64,000 bases of DNA from Vibrio coralliilyticus ATCC BAA-450 (GCF_000176135.1 NZ_ACZN01000013.1:248001-312000), one strand, 5' to 3'; shown: positions 9,255 to 19,797, counted from the stretch's first letter. Made by a program: numbers and translations. The notes: generated by a model from the sequence alone, not told the origin.

Positions 9255-9626
9255 CTATTTGGTGGTCAGAAACTCTTTCCATTGATCAATTAACAGCTCA
9301 AAGTCATCTAAGCCACAACAGGCCGTACTCTCACTGTCATAAAAATCAAACTCGCTGTCTTCTGCCATCGCTTCTCCATGCGCCAACACATTCTCCTGAA
9401 TGGTGACTTCATCACCATGAATAGAGATGGAAATCTCAGTACCCAGCATAGTGTGTTCCTGAAGTGGAGACTGGTGTACAGCGACTAGCATAGACTCGAC
9501 CTGCTCTATCTTCTGCCAATCCTTACCGATCTCTTCCTGCAACCAGCGACCAACAATTTCATGACCCATACTCGACTTAACGTAGTATTCGCCCATCAAT
9601 GTATTGCGGATAAATTCAAATTCCAT
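9255..9626 (-). CDS. yacL: YacL family protein (UPF0231), function unknown
   Basis: 123 residues, acidic, no signal peptide or membrane segment. The N-terminus MEFEFIRNTLMGEYYVKSSMGHEIVGRWLQEEIG matches my memory of the UPF0231/YacL family, which in enterobacteria and vibrios lies beside acnB; that adjacency is kept here. A C-terminal CCGLDDFE cysteine pair is visible. No biochemical role is established. It is followed on the minus strand by a strong terminator and preceded by the acnB terminator, so it is probably a monocistronic unit. Confidence 0.85.
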   Translation of the reverse strand: MEFEFIRNTLMGEYYVKSSMGHEIVGRWLQEEIGKDWQKIEQVESMLVAVHQSPLQEHTMLGTEISISIHGDEVTIQENVLAHGEAMAEDSEFDFYDSESTACCGLDDFELLIDQWKEFLTTK

Positions 9627-9684
9627 CGTGCTGCCTCATGAAAACGGAGCGCAGAGTATATAGAGACAATCCTAAAAGCACAAA

Positions 9685-9711
9685 AAAAGCGCCTGCCGAG
9701 GCAGACGCTTT
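9685..9711 (-). terminator. acnB terminator
   Basis: On the minus strand AAAGCGTCTGCC pairs with GGCAGGCGCTTT (one G-U pair), loop TC, followed by seven Ts. It is just downstream of the acnB stop codon. Confidence 0.85.
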
Positions 9712-9730
9712 CATCATCCTTTCTAAGCGC

Positions 9731-12321
9731 TTATGCAGGCTCTTGGAAAATCACTGAATCCGCTTTCTTGGTGTACTGATCCATCTTATGGAAGTTCAAG
9801 TAACGGTATGTGTCTGCTGCTGTCGCATCGATTTGCTTAGCGTACTCTAGATACTCTTCCTTGGTTGGAATCTTACCTAGAATCGCACCAACTGCCGAAA
9901 GCTCAGCAGAAGCTAGATAAACGTTAGCACCAGTACCTAAACGGTTCGGGAAGTTACGTGTCGAAGTCGACATTACTGTCGCCTTATCTGCCACACGTGC
10001 CTGGTTACCCATACATAGTGAACACCCTGGCGTTTCAATACGCACGCCAGCACGGCCGTAAATACCGTAGTAACCTTCTTCAGTTAGCTGATCGCGGTCC
10101 ATCTTCGTTGGTGGCGCAACCCAGAGGCGAGTATCTAACTGACCACCGAATTGCTCTAGCAGCTTACCTGCAGCACGGAAGTGACCGATGTTAGTCATAC
10201 AAGAACCGATGAAGACTTCATCGATGTTTGTACCCTGAACTTCAGAGAGTAGACGGGCATCATCCGGATCGTTTGGAGCACATAGAATTGGCTGATCAAT
10301 TTCTGCTAGGTCAATTTCAATGATGTGAGCGTATTCCGCATCTGCGTCTGCTTCCATCAACTCAGGATTCGCCAACCACTCTTCCATCGCCGTGATACGA
10401 CGCTCAATAGTACGACGGTCACCGTAACCTTCAGAAATCATCCATTTAAGCATGGTGATGTTCGAGCTTAGGTACTCTTCAATCGACTCTTGAGACAGCT
10501 TAACTGTACAACCTGCCGCTGAACGCTCTGCAGAAGCATCTGAAAGCTCAAATGCCTGCTCTACGGTTAGGTGTTCAACACCTTCGATTTCAAGTACACG
10601 GCCAGAGAATTCGTTGATCTTACCTGCTTTCTCAACCGTCAATAGACCTTGCTGAATTGCGTAGTAAGGAATCGCATGAACCAAGTCACGTAGTGTGATA
10701 CCTGGCTGCATTTCACCTTTAAAGCGAACCAAGATTGATTCTGGCATATCCAGAGGCATAACACCTGTCGCTGCAGCAAACGCAACTAGACCAGAACCAG
10801 CTGGGAATGAAATACCTAGAGGGAAACGAGTATGTGAGTCACCACCTGTACCAACAGTATCAGGAAGAAGCATACGGTTTAGCCATGAGTGGATAACGCC
10901 ATCGCCTGGACGAAGAGAAACACCACCACGGTTCATGATGAAATCAGGCAGAGTATGGTGCGTGTTTACGTCGACTGGTTTTGGATACGCAGAAGTATGA
11001 CAGAAAGACTGCATCACTAGATCAGCCGAGAAGCCAAGACACGCAAGGTCTTTTAGCTCATCACGCGTCATAGGGCCTGTTGTATCCTGAGAACCTACGG
11101 TGGTCATCTTAGGCTCACAGTATTGACCTGCACGAACACCTTCAACGCCACATGCTTTACCGACCATCTTTCTGAGCCAGTGTGTAACCTTTGTTAGAAG
11201 AGGACGGGGTCTACAGGCTTAGCAAACAGATCAGTTTCTTCAAGACCTAGTGAAGTACGAGCACGACTTGTTAGGCCACGACCAATGATCAGCGGGATAC
11301 GACCACCAGCACGCACTTCATCAAGAAGTACCTTGCTCAGCTCAAAGTTTGAGATTTCTGCGCCATCTTTACGTACAACACCTTCATACGGGTAAATTTC
11401 AATCACATCACCCATGTTCATGTCTTGCACATTAAGTTCGATTGGAAGCGCACCAGAATCTTCCATCGTGTTGTAGAAGATTGGTGCAATCTTACCGCCT
11501 AAACAGATACCGCCTGTGCGCTTATTTGGAACGTAAGGGATATCTTCACCCATGAACCAAAGCACAGAGTTCGTAGCCGACTTACGTGAAGAACCTGTAC
11601 CCACGACATCACCGACGTAAGCCAATGGAATACCATCTTTTTGCAGCTCTTCAATTTGATTGATTGGACCAACGCTACCCGGTTGATCTGGGTTGATACC
11701 GTCACGCTCCATTTTAAGCATCGCTTTCGCGTGCACTGGGATATCTGGACGTGACCATGCATCAGGCGCCGGAGACAAGTCATCAGTGTTAGTTTCACCA
11801 GTGACTTTGAATACTTTAACGGTAATTTTTTCTGCTACTTTTTCTTTAGAGGTAAACCACTCAGCATCAGCCCAAGATTGCAGTACTTGCTGTGCGTAAG
11901 TGTTACCTGCTTTCGCTTTCTCTTCTACGTCGTAGAAAGCATCAAACATAAGTAGAGTGTGAGACAGTGCTTTTGCAGCAATAGATGCCAAAGCGTCATC
12001 ATCAAGAAGGTCAACTAGCGGAGCAATATTGTAGCCGCCCTGCATCGTACCCAACAGCTCAGCTGCTTTTTCACGACTTACCAGTGGTGATTCCACTTCG
12101 CCTTTGGTAATAGCCGTCAGAAAACCTGCTTTGACATATGCAGCTTCATCTACGCCAGGTGGGATACGATTCTCTAGTAGGTCAAGAATTACAGCTTCTT
12201 CACCTTGAGGGGGATTTTTCAGAAGTTCGACAAGACCAGCAACTTGCTCGGCGTCTAGTGGTTTAGGAACAACTCCTTCAGCAGCACGCTCTGCGACGTG
12301 TTTACGGTAGGCTTCAAGCAC
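9731..12321 (-). pseudogene. acnB: Aconitate hydratase B, frame disrupted by two single-base insertions
   Basis: Two minus-strand frames, 12321-11194 (375 codons) and 11167-9731 (478 codons), together match full-length AcnB (about 865 residues). The first carries the HEAT-like and swivel domains (DVVGTGSSRKSATNSV), the second the [4Fe-4S] catalytic domains ([43 protein letters not shown], and GCSLCMGNQ with cluster cysteines). Between them the bases encode NKGYTLAQK in a third frame, exactly the expected linker. Reading needs removal of one base near 11196 and one near 11168. AcnB isomerises citrate to isocitrate in the TCA cycle. The gene starts at GTG 12321 (VLEAYRKHVAERAAEG, read as M). 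No other degeneration is visible, so a sequencing or assembly error, or a very recent mutation, is most likely. Confidence 0.9.
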
Positions 12322-12337
12322 GACTTTTTCCTCTCAT
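12314..12337 (-). promoter_or_regulatory. Seven-codon leader ORF overlapping the acnB start
   Basis: On the minus strand GGAGG (12349-12345) precedes an ATG at 12337 by 7 bases. The frame reads MRGKSRA and stops at TGA (12316-12314), overlapping acnB codons 2-3 in another frame. acnB itself starts at a GTG (12321) with its own weaker AGAGG. This is a plausible translational-coupling leader, inferred from sequence only. Confidence 0.4.
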
Positions 12338-12618
12338 TGCGGTTCCTCCGTTATTATTACTATTATTCAACGTAACGAAGTGAACATCCTTGGAAACTTG
12401 GCTCTCCTTTTGCCATATTTTTCATTCATTTTGAGTGAGAAACAGTGCCAGAGAGGCCAAACTGTGGGCGGTAGAATAGCAAATTTAACGATAAATTAAA
12501 ATCTCATCATTTTGACCAACATAGCAACTTAAGACTAAAGTTCTATGATTTTCCTTGCTTAATTCCGTCAATTCCCTGCTTTGAGAATGGGAGATTGACG
12601 AAATCAATTATTGAATAA
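12322..12618. other. 297-base gap between acnB and the patatin gene
   Basis: Besides the acnB leader it holds an imperfect dyad CGTCAAT-CCC / GGG-ATTGACG at 12566-12600, just past the patatin gene stop on the minus strand. It lacks a clear T-run, so it is only a weak terminator candidate. The AT-rich middle (about 12476-12560) presumably contains the acnB promoter, but I cannot assign -35/-10 boxes with confidence. No coding sequence was seen. Confidence 0.5.
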
Positions 12619-14910
12619 CTATTTAAAGCTCGTCCCTATAATCAGGTATATAGAATCGAAGTTTTGTTCTGTTCGACCATAACCAAACATGACTGGCCCA
12701 ACTGGGGAGTCAACCCCCGCAAACACTGAGCCCGCGGCATATAGTGGTGCGGTATCAAGCTTGACGCTTGGATCTGACCACACACCGCCGTATTCAAACG
12801 ATGCCCCCAAATAAAACGGGGAAGAGAACAGACCAAAATCATTGTCAAACCAGCGATAACGGTACACCAAGCTACCAAATGCTTTGTTCTGACCAATCAA
12901 GCTGTTACGTGGAATACCTGATAAATTGAGAAAGCCGCCGAGCTCTTTGGGGTCGATAATAAGAGAGGAGTTTTTACTTTCTACCACTCCAACGTCGAGG
13001 TTTGCGACCAAAGTATGGCGAGAAAAGCTATTGGCATAGATGATCTTAGCGCCATATTCATAAGCAGTATCTTCGTCATGACCATCGAAGACACTGCCTG
13101 GACTTCCGACGCTTTCATCATGTGACACTAAGTAATCCAGATTCAGGTACAAACCCCGACTGGGCAAACTGTAGTTATCTAAGGTGTCAATGCGATAATT
13201 GGCAAATGCGCCTAATCTCTTAAATGAAACATCGCCTAGTGATGGCAGCGACGCGAGTTCTCCAGAACCATCAGTGTATCTGACACCGACTTTAAATCGG
13301 CGCCACAAGGTATCTTGGTAACCAATAGCCCACTCAGACTCCCATTCAGTGAAAGATATCGGGATAAAATCTTGAGTCGCTTTTAGTGACGGTACATCGC
13401 CCCCATCTGGTGGCACATTGACCTTCTCATTGCTAAAAGTAATACCCAAAGTGGTAAAGAGATCTGAACTGGAAAATAACGGACTGTAAAGCTCACCTTC
13501 TAAGAGTTTATCCGTGCCCATTTCAACATTGAGGGTAAACTCTGCACCGTATTCATTCAGATCAGTAAAATTGGTCGATATCCCTATCGCGTACTGGCTG
13601 TCAGTGTCAAAGTCATCTTCAAGGAAGAAACGGAAGTTCACATAATTCGGCCCCCAAGACTTTTCTTTGACGTTAACAATCAAGGCATCTAGATCGTCAA
13701 TTTTGTCATAGCGATAAGTAATCAATTCAAAACGATCCAGCGCATAAAGGTTCTGAACACCCTGCTCGACTTCGGACGTTTTATAGCGATGACCCGAATC
13801 AAGATCCAAGTGCTTTTTCAGTACATCATCACTGTAATGAGTGTGGTTATGGATAACGACTTTATCGACCTTAATTTCATCGCCATACCTCAGTTTTCTG
13901 CGTACATCCTCTTTGTGATCAACGTAATCCTGATACTCAGATGAAGACACGCTGTAGCGTTTGAGTAATTCTTGGTTTTGAATGGCAATTTGATAACCCT
14001 TTTTAAACGCTTCGGGCATCTTGTCAAACTCTGTCGTTTCCATATCGCCAACTTGAGGCTTAAGGAAAACATCGTCTTCCGTCAGCGTTTTGGCTTGACG
14101 ATTAGTCGTGCTACGCACTAAATAATTCGACAGTTGATCCGCTACGGTGAACAACGTTGTGAAGTCTTCTTCGTCTTTGTAATCGGTACTAATATCAACC
14201 GCAATAACGATATCTGCGCCTAGATCTCGTGCAACATTGACAGGCATGTTGTTGGTTACACCGCCATCCACCAGAAGCTGACCATTGAGTTCGTAAGGCG
14301 GTAACGCCCCCGGAACCGACATACTGGCCATCATAGCATCAACAAGGTAGCCGTTTTTTATAACAACAGGTTTGAGCTCCAGAATGTCGGTTGCGACTGA
14401 GCGATAAGGAATGGCGAGTTCATCGAAAGACTCAAACGGTGGAAGGTTGCCTGACGACTCACGCAGAATTCTGAGCATCCCCTGCCCTTGCACAATACCG
14501 CGCGCGGCACGCACTCCGCTCCAGCCGAGACCTAAATCTGTCGTCAGCTGGAATCGGTCTTCGTATTCTTTGTCGCGTACACGACGTTGGCTACGATCAA
14601 CCCGATCACGGTAGCCACTGTTCCAATCTATGGTCTCAGTCAGGCTTTCAATTTCATCCGCACTCATGCCTGTTGCGTACAAGCCGCCCACATAGGCCCC
14701 CATGCTGGTACCCGTTATATAGTCGACAGGAATTCTGAGCTCTTCAAGCGCTTTCAAAACACCGATGTGTGCCGCCCCCTTGGCACCACCACCTGCTAGA
14801 ACCACCGCGATTTTTGGCCGTTCTGATGCAACATGCTCTCCTGTATCAGAAAACGCCATGCGTGGTAACACAACCGCAGATATAAATAGAAGCCAGACTA
14901 GTTTTTTCAC
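12619..14910 (-). CDS. Patatin-like phospholipase with POTRA and beta-barrel (PlpD/type Vd secretion family)
   Basis: 763 residues. A signal peptide (about residues 1-21) is followed by a patatin domain (33-310) with oxyanion loop GGGAKGA (40-46), nucleophile GTSMG (Ser69) and the catalytic-dyad aspartate in LLVDGGVTNN. A POTRA-like segment (about 345-420) precedes a C-terminal Omp85/FplA-PlpD-type beta-barrel with alternating aromatic strands, ending SIYLIIGTSFK, with an F near the terminus as expected for Bam recognition. PlpD proteins are type Vd autotransporters: the barrel anchors the protein in the outer membrane and the lipase is exported. Whether the lipase is released cannot be told from sequence. 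It stands alone between mrcB and acnB. RssA-like cytoplasmic patatins lack the barrel, so that alternative is excluded. Confidence 0.88.
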   Translation of the reverse strand: MKKLVWLLFISAVVLPRMAFSDTGEHVASERPKIAVVLAGGGAKGAAHIGVLKALEELRIPVDYITGTSMGAYVGGLYATGMSADEIESLTETIDWNSGYRDRVDRSQRRVRDKEYEDRFQLTTDLGLGWSGVRAARGIVQGQGMLRILRESSGNLPPFESFDELAIPYRSVATDILELKPVVIKNGYLVDAMMASMSVPGALPPYELNGQLLVDGGVTNNMPVNVARDLGADIVIAVDISTDYKDEEDFTTLFTVADQLSNYLVRSTTNRQAKTLTEDDVFLKPQVGDMETTEFDKMPEAFKKGYQIAIQNQELLKRYSVSSSEYQDYVDHKEDVRRKLRYGDEIKVDKVVIHNHTHYSDDVLKKHLDLDSGHRYKTSEVEQGVQNLYALDRFELITYRYDKIDDLDALIVNVKEKSWGPNYVNFRFFLEDDFDTDSQYAIGISTNFTDLNEYGAEFTLNVEMGTDKLLEGELYSPLFSSSDLFTTLGITFSNEKVNVPPDGGDVPSLKATQDFIPISFTEWESEWAIGYQDTLWRRFKVGVRYTDGSGELASLPSLGDVSFKRLGAFANYRIDTLDNYSLPSRGLYLNLDYLVSHDESVGSPGSVFDGHDEDTAYEYGAKIIYANSFSRHTLVANLDVGVVESKNSSLIIDPKELGGFLNLSGIPRNSLIGQNKAFGSLVYRYRWFDNDFGLFSSPFYLGASFEYGGVWSDPSVKLDTAPLYAAGSVFAGVDSPVGPVMFGYGRTEQNFDSIYLIIGTSFK

Positions 14911-14980
14911 TCTAGAGTTCCCGTCTCATTCGCAAACGTACAGAAGCCGATAGCTTTATATTATTGACACAACCAACTGT

Positions 14981-17341
14981 TTACCAACTAAATATTTTCT
15001 TAATCCATTGAGTGGGTTTGCTGTCACACTGCTGCTTGAGCACATTGTTTGTGTCCCAAACTGGCAGCTTAAACTGATTATCGCAGTCCAGTTGCAGGCT
15101 GCCTTGTTCAGTATGAGAAAAACCAAGAGTACTGATTCCCGTTGGCCAAGGTAACGTCAGTTTTTCCGGTATGCGGTGGTTGAGATATTCTGCATAGACT
15201 CGTAACGCACCGCTGGAACCCGTAAGTTTTGTTGGCTTATTATCATCTCGACCAAGCCAGATAGTTGTTACTTCGCGTCCATCGACACCAACAAACCAGC
15301 TGTCACGCGTATCGTTACTGGTTCCCGTTTTTCCAGCTAACGCCGCCCAGCCAAACTGGCTGTTGAGATAACGGCCAGTGCCTTCTAAGACGCCGCGTTT
15401 CATAGCGTAGGTCGTCAGCCAAGCTGCTTGCTGGTCGATAGTTTGAGACATTCGCGGCAGTGACTGATACAGCGCATTACCTTCTAAATCGACCACCGAA
15501 CGCAGCGCAGACAAGGGCGCCCGCTTACCCGAATTGGTCAACGTCTGATACATCTGCGCGACCTGGAATGGCGTTAATGTGAAGGAACCAAGGAACATTG
15601 ACGGCACAGGACGAATTTCATTTCGGTCAACACCCAACTTCTCCAAAGTATTGACAACATTTCGAATGCCGAGCTGCATACCTAGCTGCACTGTCGGTAC
15701 GTTGAGAGATTTTGCCAATGCAATATACAAAGGCACGTCCCCTCGAAACTTACGGTCATAGTTGCGCGGCGACCAAACACTGCCTTTTGAACCCTTAAGG
15801 CTGATCGGTTTATCGTGCAAAGTCGTAGCCAGATTGTATTTGTCAGGCTGCTCCAAAGCGGTGAGATAGACTGCTGGTTTGGCTAACGATCCAATTTGAC
15901 GACTGGCGTTAAGCGCACGATTGAATCCGTCGTACCCTGTTCGTTTACCCCCGACCATAGCGCGAATTTCACCGGTATGGCGGTCAACAGCGATCGCTGC
16001 CCCTTCGAGTGACTTGCCTGCGACTTTGCTAAGCTGAGGTATTTTCTTGGCAATGGCCTGTTCCAGCTCTTGTTGAGAAACCGGATCGAGAGATGTAAAC
16101 ACCCTGAGACCAATGTCCGACTGAAACGCATCACCAACTTTCTCTTTCAGCTCAATCTTCAACTGCTGAAAGTAAGCCGGCTGACGGCTAGCAATACGAG
16201 GGTTATCCTGAATGTCCAGCGGGCGACTAGCTGCCATGTCGTACTGGTTAGCACTCAAGATCCCCTGCTGCATCATCAGACGAAGCACTAAATCTCGACG
16301 CTCTTTGGCTCGCTCAGGAAAGCGTACCGGGTTGTAGTAGGATGGCCCCTTTACCATACCCACCAGTAATGCGAGCTGGTCAATGCGCAGTTCTTGAATC
16401 GGCTGCCCAAAGTATAAGCGGGAAGCTAACCCAAAACCGTGAATGGCTTCTCCGCGACTTTGTCCTAAATACACTTCATTAAGATAGCCTTCCAGAATAC
16501 GATCTTTGCTGTAGCGATAATCAATGATCAATGCGATGTAGGCTTCACGGATCTTACGCCAAAGCGTTCGATCACTGGAGAGAAAGATGTTCTTCGCGAG
16601 CTGCTGAGTCAGGGTACTCCCGCCTTGCACCGTACGACCCGCTTTGACATTGGCAACTAATGCACGGGCAATCGCAAACGGTGAAACTCCATCATGCTGA
16701 TAAAAGTCTCTGTCTTCAGTAGCCAGTAATGCATCAACCATGACTTCAGGAAACTGGTCACGCCTCAAGAACAGACGCTGCTCATCATGATTTTTCTCCA
16801 ACATCCCCAACATCTTCGGCTCGATCCGCAAATAGCCAAGATCACCGGAGGATTCGAGCGACTGAATGCGAAGTAAGCCTGAACCGTCAAAGTGCAGCAT
16901 CACGTGACGATCAGGCTCAGGCCCATCAGTAAACTCAAAAGGACGGCGAATCAGTTCAATTTTGGTTGACGACGACGAATACTCCCCCGGGTAATGGGGC
17001 TGACGTACTTTACGGTAGTTGAGCACATCGAGTTCATTGCGAACTTCCTGAATCGAAATCGAATCACCCGGAGAGAGGTTAAGAATGCGAGCGTAAACCA
17101 CGGTCGGCAGATCAAACAACTGACCTTCAAAACGTTGTTTAACCACACTGTCTAAGTAAATACCAACAAACAGTAGCAAGGCAAACCCAGCTAAACCGAG
17201 CTTCCAGGTTACTCCCCATACAATTTTCAACCAGCTACGTTGGCCTTTTTTTGTTGGCTTGCGTCTCGCTGTCGCCCTTTTGCGACCTGGCTTCTTAGTT
17301 GTTTTGGCTTTGCTGCTCGCAGGTGTTTTTTTCTTGGTCAT
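14981..17341 (-). CDS. mrcB: Penicillin-binding protein 1B (bifunctional peptidoglycan synthase)
   Basis: 786 residues. A very basic cytoplasmic tail (1-36) is followed by one membrane anchor (about 45-65), a UB2H-like region (about 75-170), the GT51 glycosyltransferase domain with catalytic Glu209 in ATEDRDFYQHDGVS and GGSTLTQQLAKN, and the transpeptidase domain with SLAK (Ser485), SLN and KTGTSNDTRDSWFVG. It polymerises and cross-links peptidoglycan on the periplasmic side and is normally activated by LpoB through UB2H. Its ATG overlaps the hrpB stop by one base, so the two are translationally coupled, as in many gammaproteobacteria. Confidence 0.96.
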   Translation of the reverse strand: MTKKKTPASSKAKTTKKPGRKRATARRKPTKKGQRSWLKIVWGVTWKLGLAGFALLLFVGIYLDSVVKQRFEGQLFDLPTVVYARILNLSPGDSISIQEVRNELDVLNYRKVRQPHYPGEYSSSSTKIELIRRPFEFTDGPEPDRHVMLHFDGSGLLRIQSLESSGDLGYLRIEPKMLGMLEKNHDEQRLFLRRDQFPEVMVDALLATEDRDFYQHDGVSPFAIARALVANVKAGRTVQGGSTLTQQLAKNIFLSSDRTLWRKIREAYIALIIDYRYSKDRILEGYLNEVYLGQSRGEAIHGFGLASRLYFGQPIQELRIDQLALLVGMVKGPSYYNPVRFPERAKERRDLVLRLMMQQGILSANQYDMAASRPLDIQDNPRIASRQPAYFQQLKIELKEKVGDAFQSDIGLRVFTSLDPVSQQELEQAIAKKIPQLSKVAGKSLEGAAIAVDRHTGEIRAMVGGKRTGYDGFNRALNASRQIGSLAKPAVYLTALEQPDKYNLATTLHDKPISLKGSKGSVWSPRNYDRKFRGDVPLYIALAKSLNVPTVQLGMQLGIRNVVNTLEKLGVDRNEIRPVPSMFLGSFTLTPFQVAQMYQTLTNSGKRAPLSALRSVVDLEGNALYQSLPRMSQTIDQQAAWLTTYAMKRGVLEGTGRYLNSQFGWAALAGKTGTSNDTRDSWFVGVDGREVTTIWLGRDDNKPTKLTGSSGALRVYAEYLNHRIPEKLTLPWPTGISTLGFSHTEQGSLQLDCDNQFKLPVWDTNNVLKQQCDSKPTQWIKKIFSW

Positions 17342-19797
17342 TATTTCAGTTGTCGCTTAGTTTTGGTCGTTGCCATATGGTTAGCCGGATCGTCTGGCCA
17401 AACGTGCTTTGGATAACGCCCTTTCATTTCTTTTTGCACTTCTTTGTATGCTCCCGCCCAAAAGCTAGCTAAATCCTGCGTTACTTGCAGCGGTCGCTGT
17501 GCTGGGGATAGTAATTCCACCACTAAGGTTTTACGCCCCTCAGCAATGTGAGGCGACCTCTGTTCGCCAAACATTTCCTGCATTCGCACCGAAAGTACTG
17601 GCTCTTGACCGAATTGATAACGTATCTTCTTCTTCGAACCTGTAGGTACGATATAGTGCGTCGGTAACCATTGGTCGATTTCCTGACTGAGTGGCCAAGC
17701 AATATAAGCCATTAGGGCAGGCTCCAAATCCACTTTAGCTAGCGCTTTAAGTGAACTTACTCCAACTAGATAAGGCTCTAACCATTGTTCTAGATTGTCC
17801 AACAATTCTGCATCAGAAACACCGGGCCATTGATGTTCTGGTAACCATTCAGCTGCGCAGCGAATACGCTCTAAGGTTTCTAGACTGCTTGTTGACCAGT
17901 TTAATACGCCCAAGCCTTTTCGACGGACACAGTTGAGTAAAGCCTGAGTAATTTTTTGTTTATCTGGCTCAGGGAGTGGACGACGTTCAATCACCAATCG
18001 CCCAAGGTTACGTTGATGTTCTGCTATCAATCGCCCTTTGTTGTCATCCCAATCGACACTCTCTTTCTCTTCAATCAAGTGAGGAAGCCATTTCTCGATT
18101 GCAGTTATGTCCAGTTCTGCTGCGAGAAAAACTCTAGAAGCATCAGAGTGGCTGCGCATCAAATCAGCCACCACCAAATACTCAGCGGTCGAGAGTCGTT
18201 CGTCATCGGCCATTTCAGCACCATGACCGTTCGCCAATAAGAATTTACCCGCCTGTCCTTTTCTAAGTTGACCAATACGGTCCGGAAAAGCCGTCGCCAA
18301 AATCACTGCGACTAGAGATTCATCAACTTCTTCAAGCGAAAAGTTCACAGATAACTTACGCGCCAAAGCTTGTCCGCGCTGCAGCACGATTTTCTGTTTG
18401 CTGTGAAGGCCGCGCTTAAAGCAATCAATACTGTGCATGAAATCAAGCACGTTGCGCTCAGGCTCTTCTATTAAAGCAGCCACCGCTGAGGCGGTATTTT
18501 TCCAGCACTGTTGCTCAGAGTACATCAACATCGCAGCGATTCGCGGCTCAACACCGAGCTCGCTTGCCAGCCGACCATGTTCGGTTAACTGATGTTTGTC
18601 ATCTAAAAGCCCCAGTTTGTTCAGTAAACGGCGAGATTGATTCAGGCTAATCTGAGGAGGGATATCAAGCCATTTCAGCTCAGTGGCATCCGCTGCACCC
18701 CATTGCGCTAACTCTAATGTTAATGCTGCCAAATCTGAGTGAAGAATTTCAGCCTGAGGCACGTCTGGTTGCTGATTCAACTGGCTTTCACTGAACAGAC
18801 GCAGGCAAATCCCCGGCTCAATACGCCCGGCACGCCCTGCACGTTGCTCGGCTGAAGATTGCGCAATTCTACTTTGATCCAGTTTTGTCACACCGCTTTT
18901 TAAATCAAACTTCGCCACTCGCTCTAACCCTGCATCCACAACCAAACGAATGCCTTCGATCGTTAATGACGTTTCAGCAATATTGGTCGCCAGCACCACC
19001 TTACGTTTACCGTTAGGTGCAGACTGAATTGCCGCTTGCTGCTGAGCAAAACTAAGTTGTCCGTACAAAGGGCATACTTCGACGTTATCTGGCAGGTCAC
19101 CCATTCTCTCAGCCACACGCTTTATTGCCGCAACACCAGGTAAAAAAGCCAAAACAGAGCCAGATTCTTTGCTGAGCAGCGAAGCAATTTGCTTAGCCAT
19201 CACCTCTTCCAATCGCTCATTTGGTTTTAGCGGTTGATAGCGATATTCAACAGGAAAACTGCGACCTTGAGATTCAATATATGTTGCATCCGGCATCAGT
19301 TGGCTCAGCGCTCGCTGATCAAGTGTTGCCGACATCACCACCAGCTTTAGATCCTCACGAAATGCTTCTTGAATCTCGAGGCTGAATGCCAATGCGGTAT
19401 CGGCATGAATGCTACGTTCATGAAATTCATCAAAAATTAGCAGTGAGATACCATCCAGTTCAGGATCTGACTGGATCATTCGGGTCATAATGCCCTCAGT
19501 CACAATCTCCAACTTAGTATCTGGGCCTACTTTGGTTTCTCCCCGCACTCTATAACCCACCTGCTGACCGATATTTTCTCCCAGTTGCTGAGCCAAATAA
19601 CGAGCGATGTTACGCGCAGCAAGACGTCTGGGTTCAAGCATGATGATTTTCCCTTCAACAACATTCTCACGAAGCAATTGCAGAGGAAAGTAGGTGGATT
19701 TACCGGCACCGGGCGCAGCTTTGAGGATAACTTGAGAACGAGTTCGCACGCTTGAGAGTAGCTCATGCATCACGCTCTCGATAGGCAGCTGTGACAA
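17341..19797 (-). CDS. hrpB: ATP-dependent helicase HrpB (DEAH/RHA family)
   Basis: 818 residues. Motifs: Walker A AAPGAGKST (about 27-35), DEFH in LLIFDEFHERS, SAT (VVMSATLD), and QRAGRAGR motif VI, followed by HA2 and the HrpB-specific C-terminal domain. It is a predicted RNA-dependent ATPase/helicase of uncertain physiological role. The start is a TTG at 19797 (MSQLPIESV), with AAGG eight bases upstream; no in-frame ATG is better placed. It is the first gene of the hrpB-mrcB unit and is divergent from sfsA across only 54 bases. Confidence 0.94.
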   Translation of the reverse strand: MSQLPIESVMHELLSSVRTRSQVILKAAPGAGKSTYFPLQLLRENVVEGKIIMLEPRRLAARNIARYLAQQLGENIGQQVGYRVRGETKVGPDTKLEIVTEGIMTRMIQSDPELDGISLLIFDEFHERSIHADTALAFSLEIQEAFREDLKLVVMSATLDQRALSQLMPDATYIESQGRSFPVEYRYQPLKPNERLEEVMAKQIASLLSKESGSVLAFLPGVAAIKRVAERMGDLPDNVEVCPLYGQLSFAQQQAAIQSAPNGKRKVVLATNIAETSLTIEGIRLVVDAGLERVAKFDLKSGVTKLDQSRIAQSSAEQRAGRAGRIEPGICLRLFSESQLNQQPDVPQAEILHSDLAALTLELAQWGAADATELKWLDIPPQISLNQSRRLLNKLGLLDDKHQLTEHGRLASELGVEPRIAAMLMYSEQQCWKNTASAVAALIEEPERNVLDFMHSIDCFKRGLHSKQKIVLQRGQALARKLSVNFSLEEVDESLVAVILATAFPDRIGQLRKGQAGKFLLANGHGAEMADDERLSTAEYLVVADLMRSHSDASRVFLAAELDITAIEKWLPHLIEEKESVDWDDNKGRLIAEHQRNLGRLVIERRPLPEPDKQKITQALLNCVRRKGLGVLNWSTSSLETLERIRCAAEWLPEHQWPGVSDAELLDNLEQWLEPYLVGVSSLKALAKVDLEPALMAYIAWPLSQEIDQWLPTHYIVPTGSKKKIRYQFGQEPVLSVRMQEMFGEQRSPHIAEGRKTLVVELLSPAQRPLQVTQDLASFWAGAYKEVQKEMKGRYPKHVWPDDPANHMATTKTKRQLK

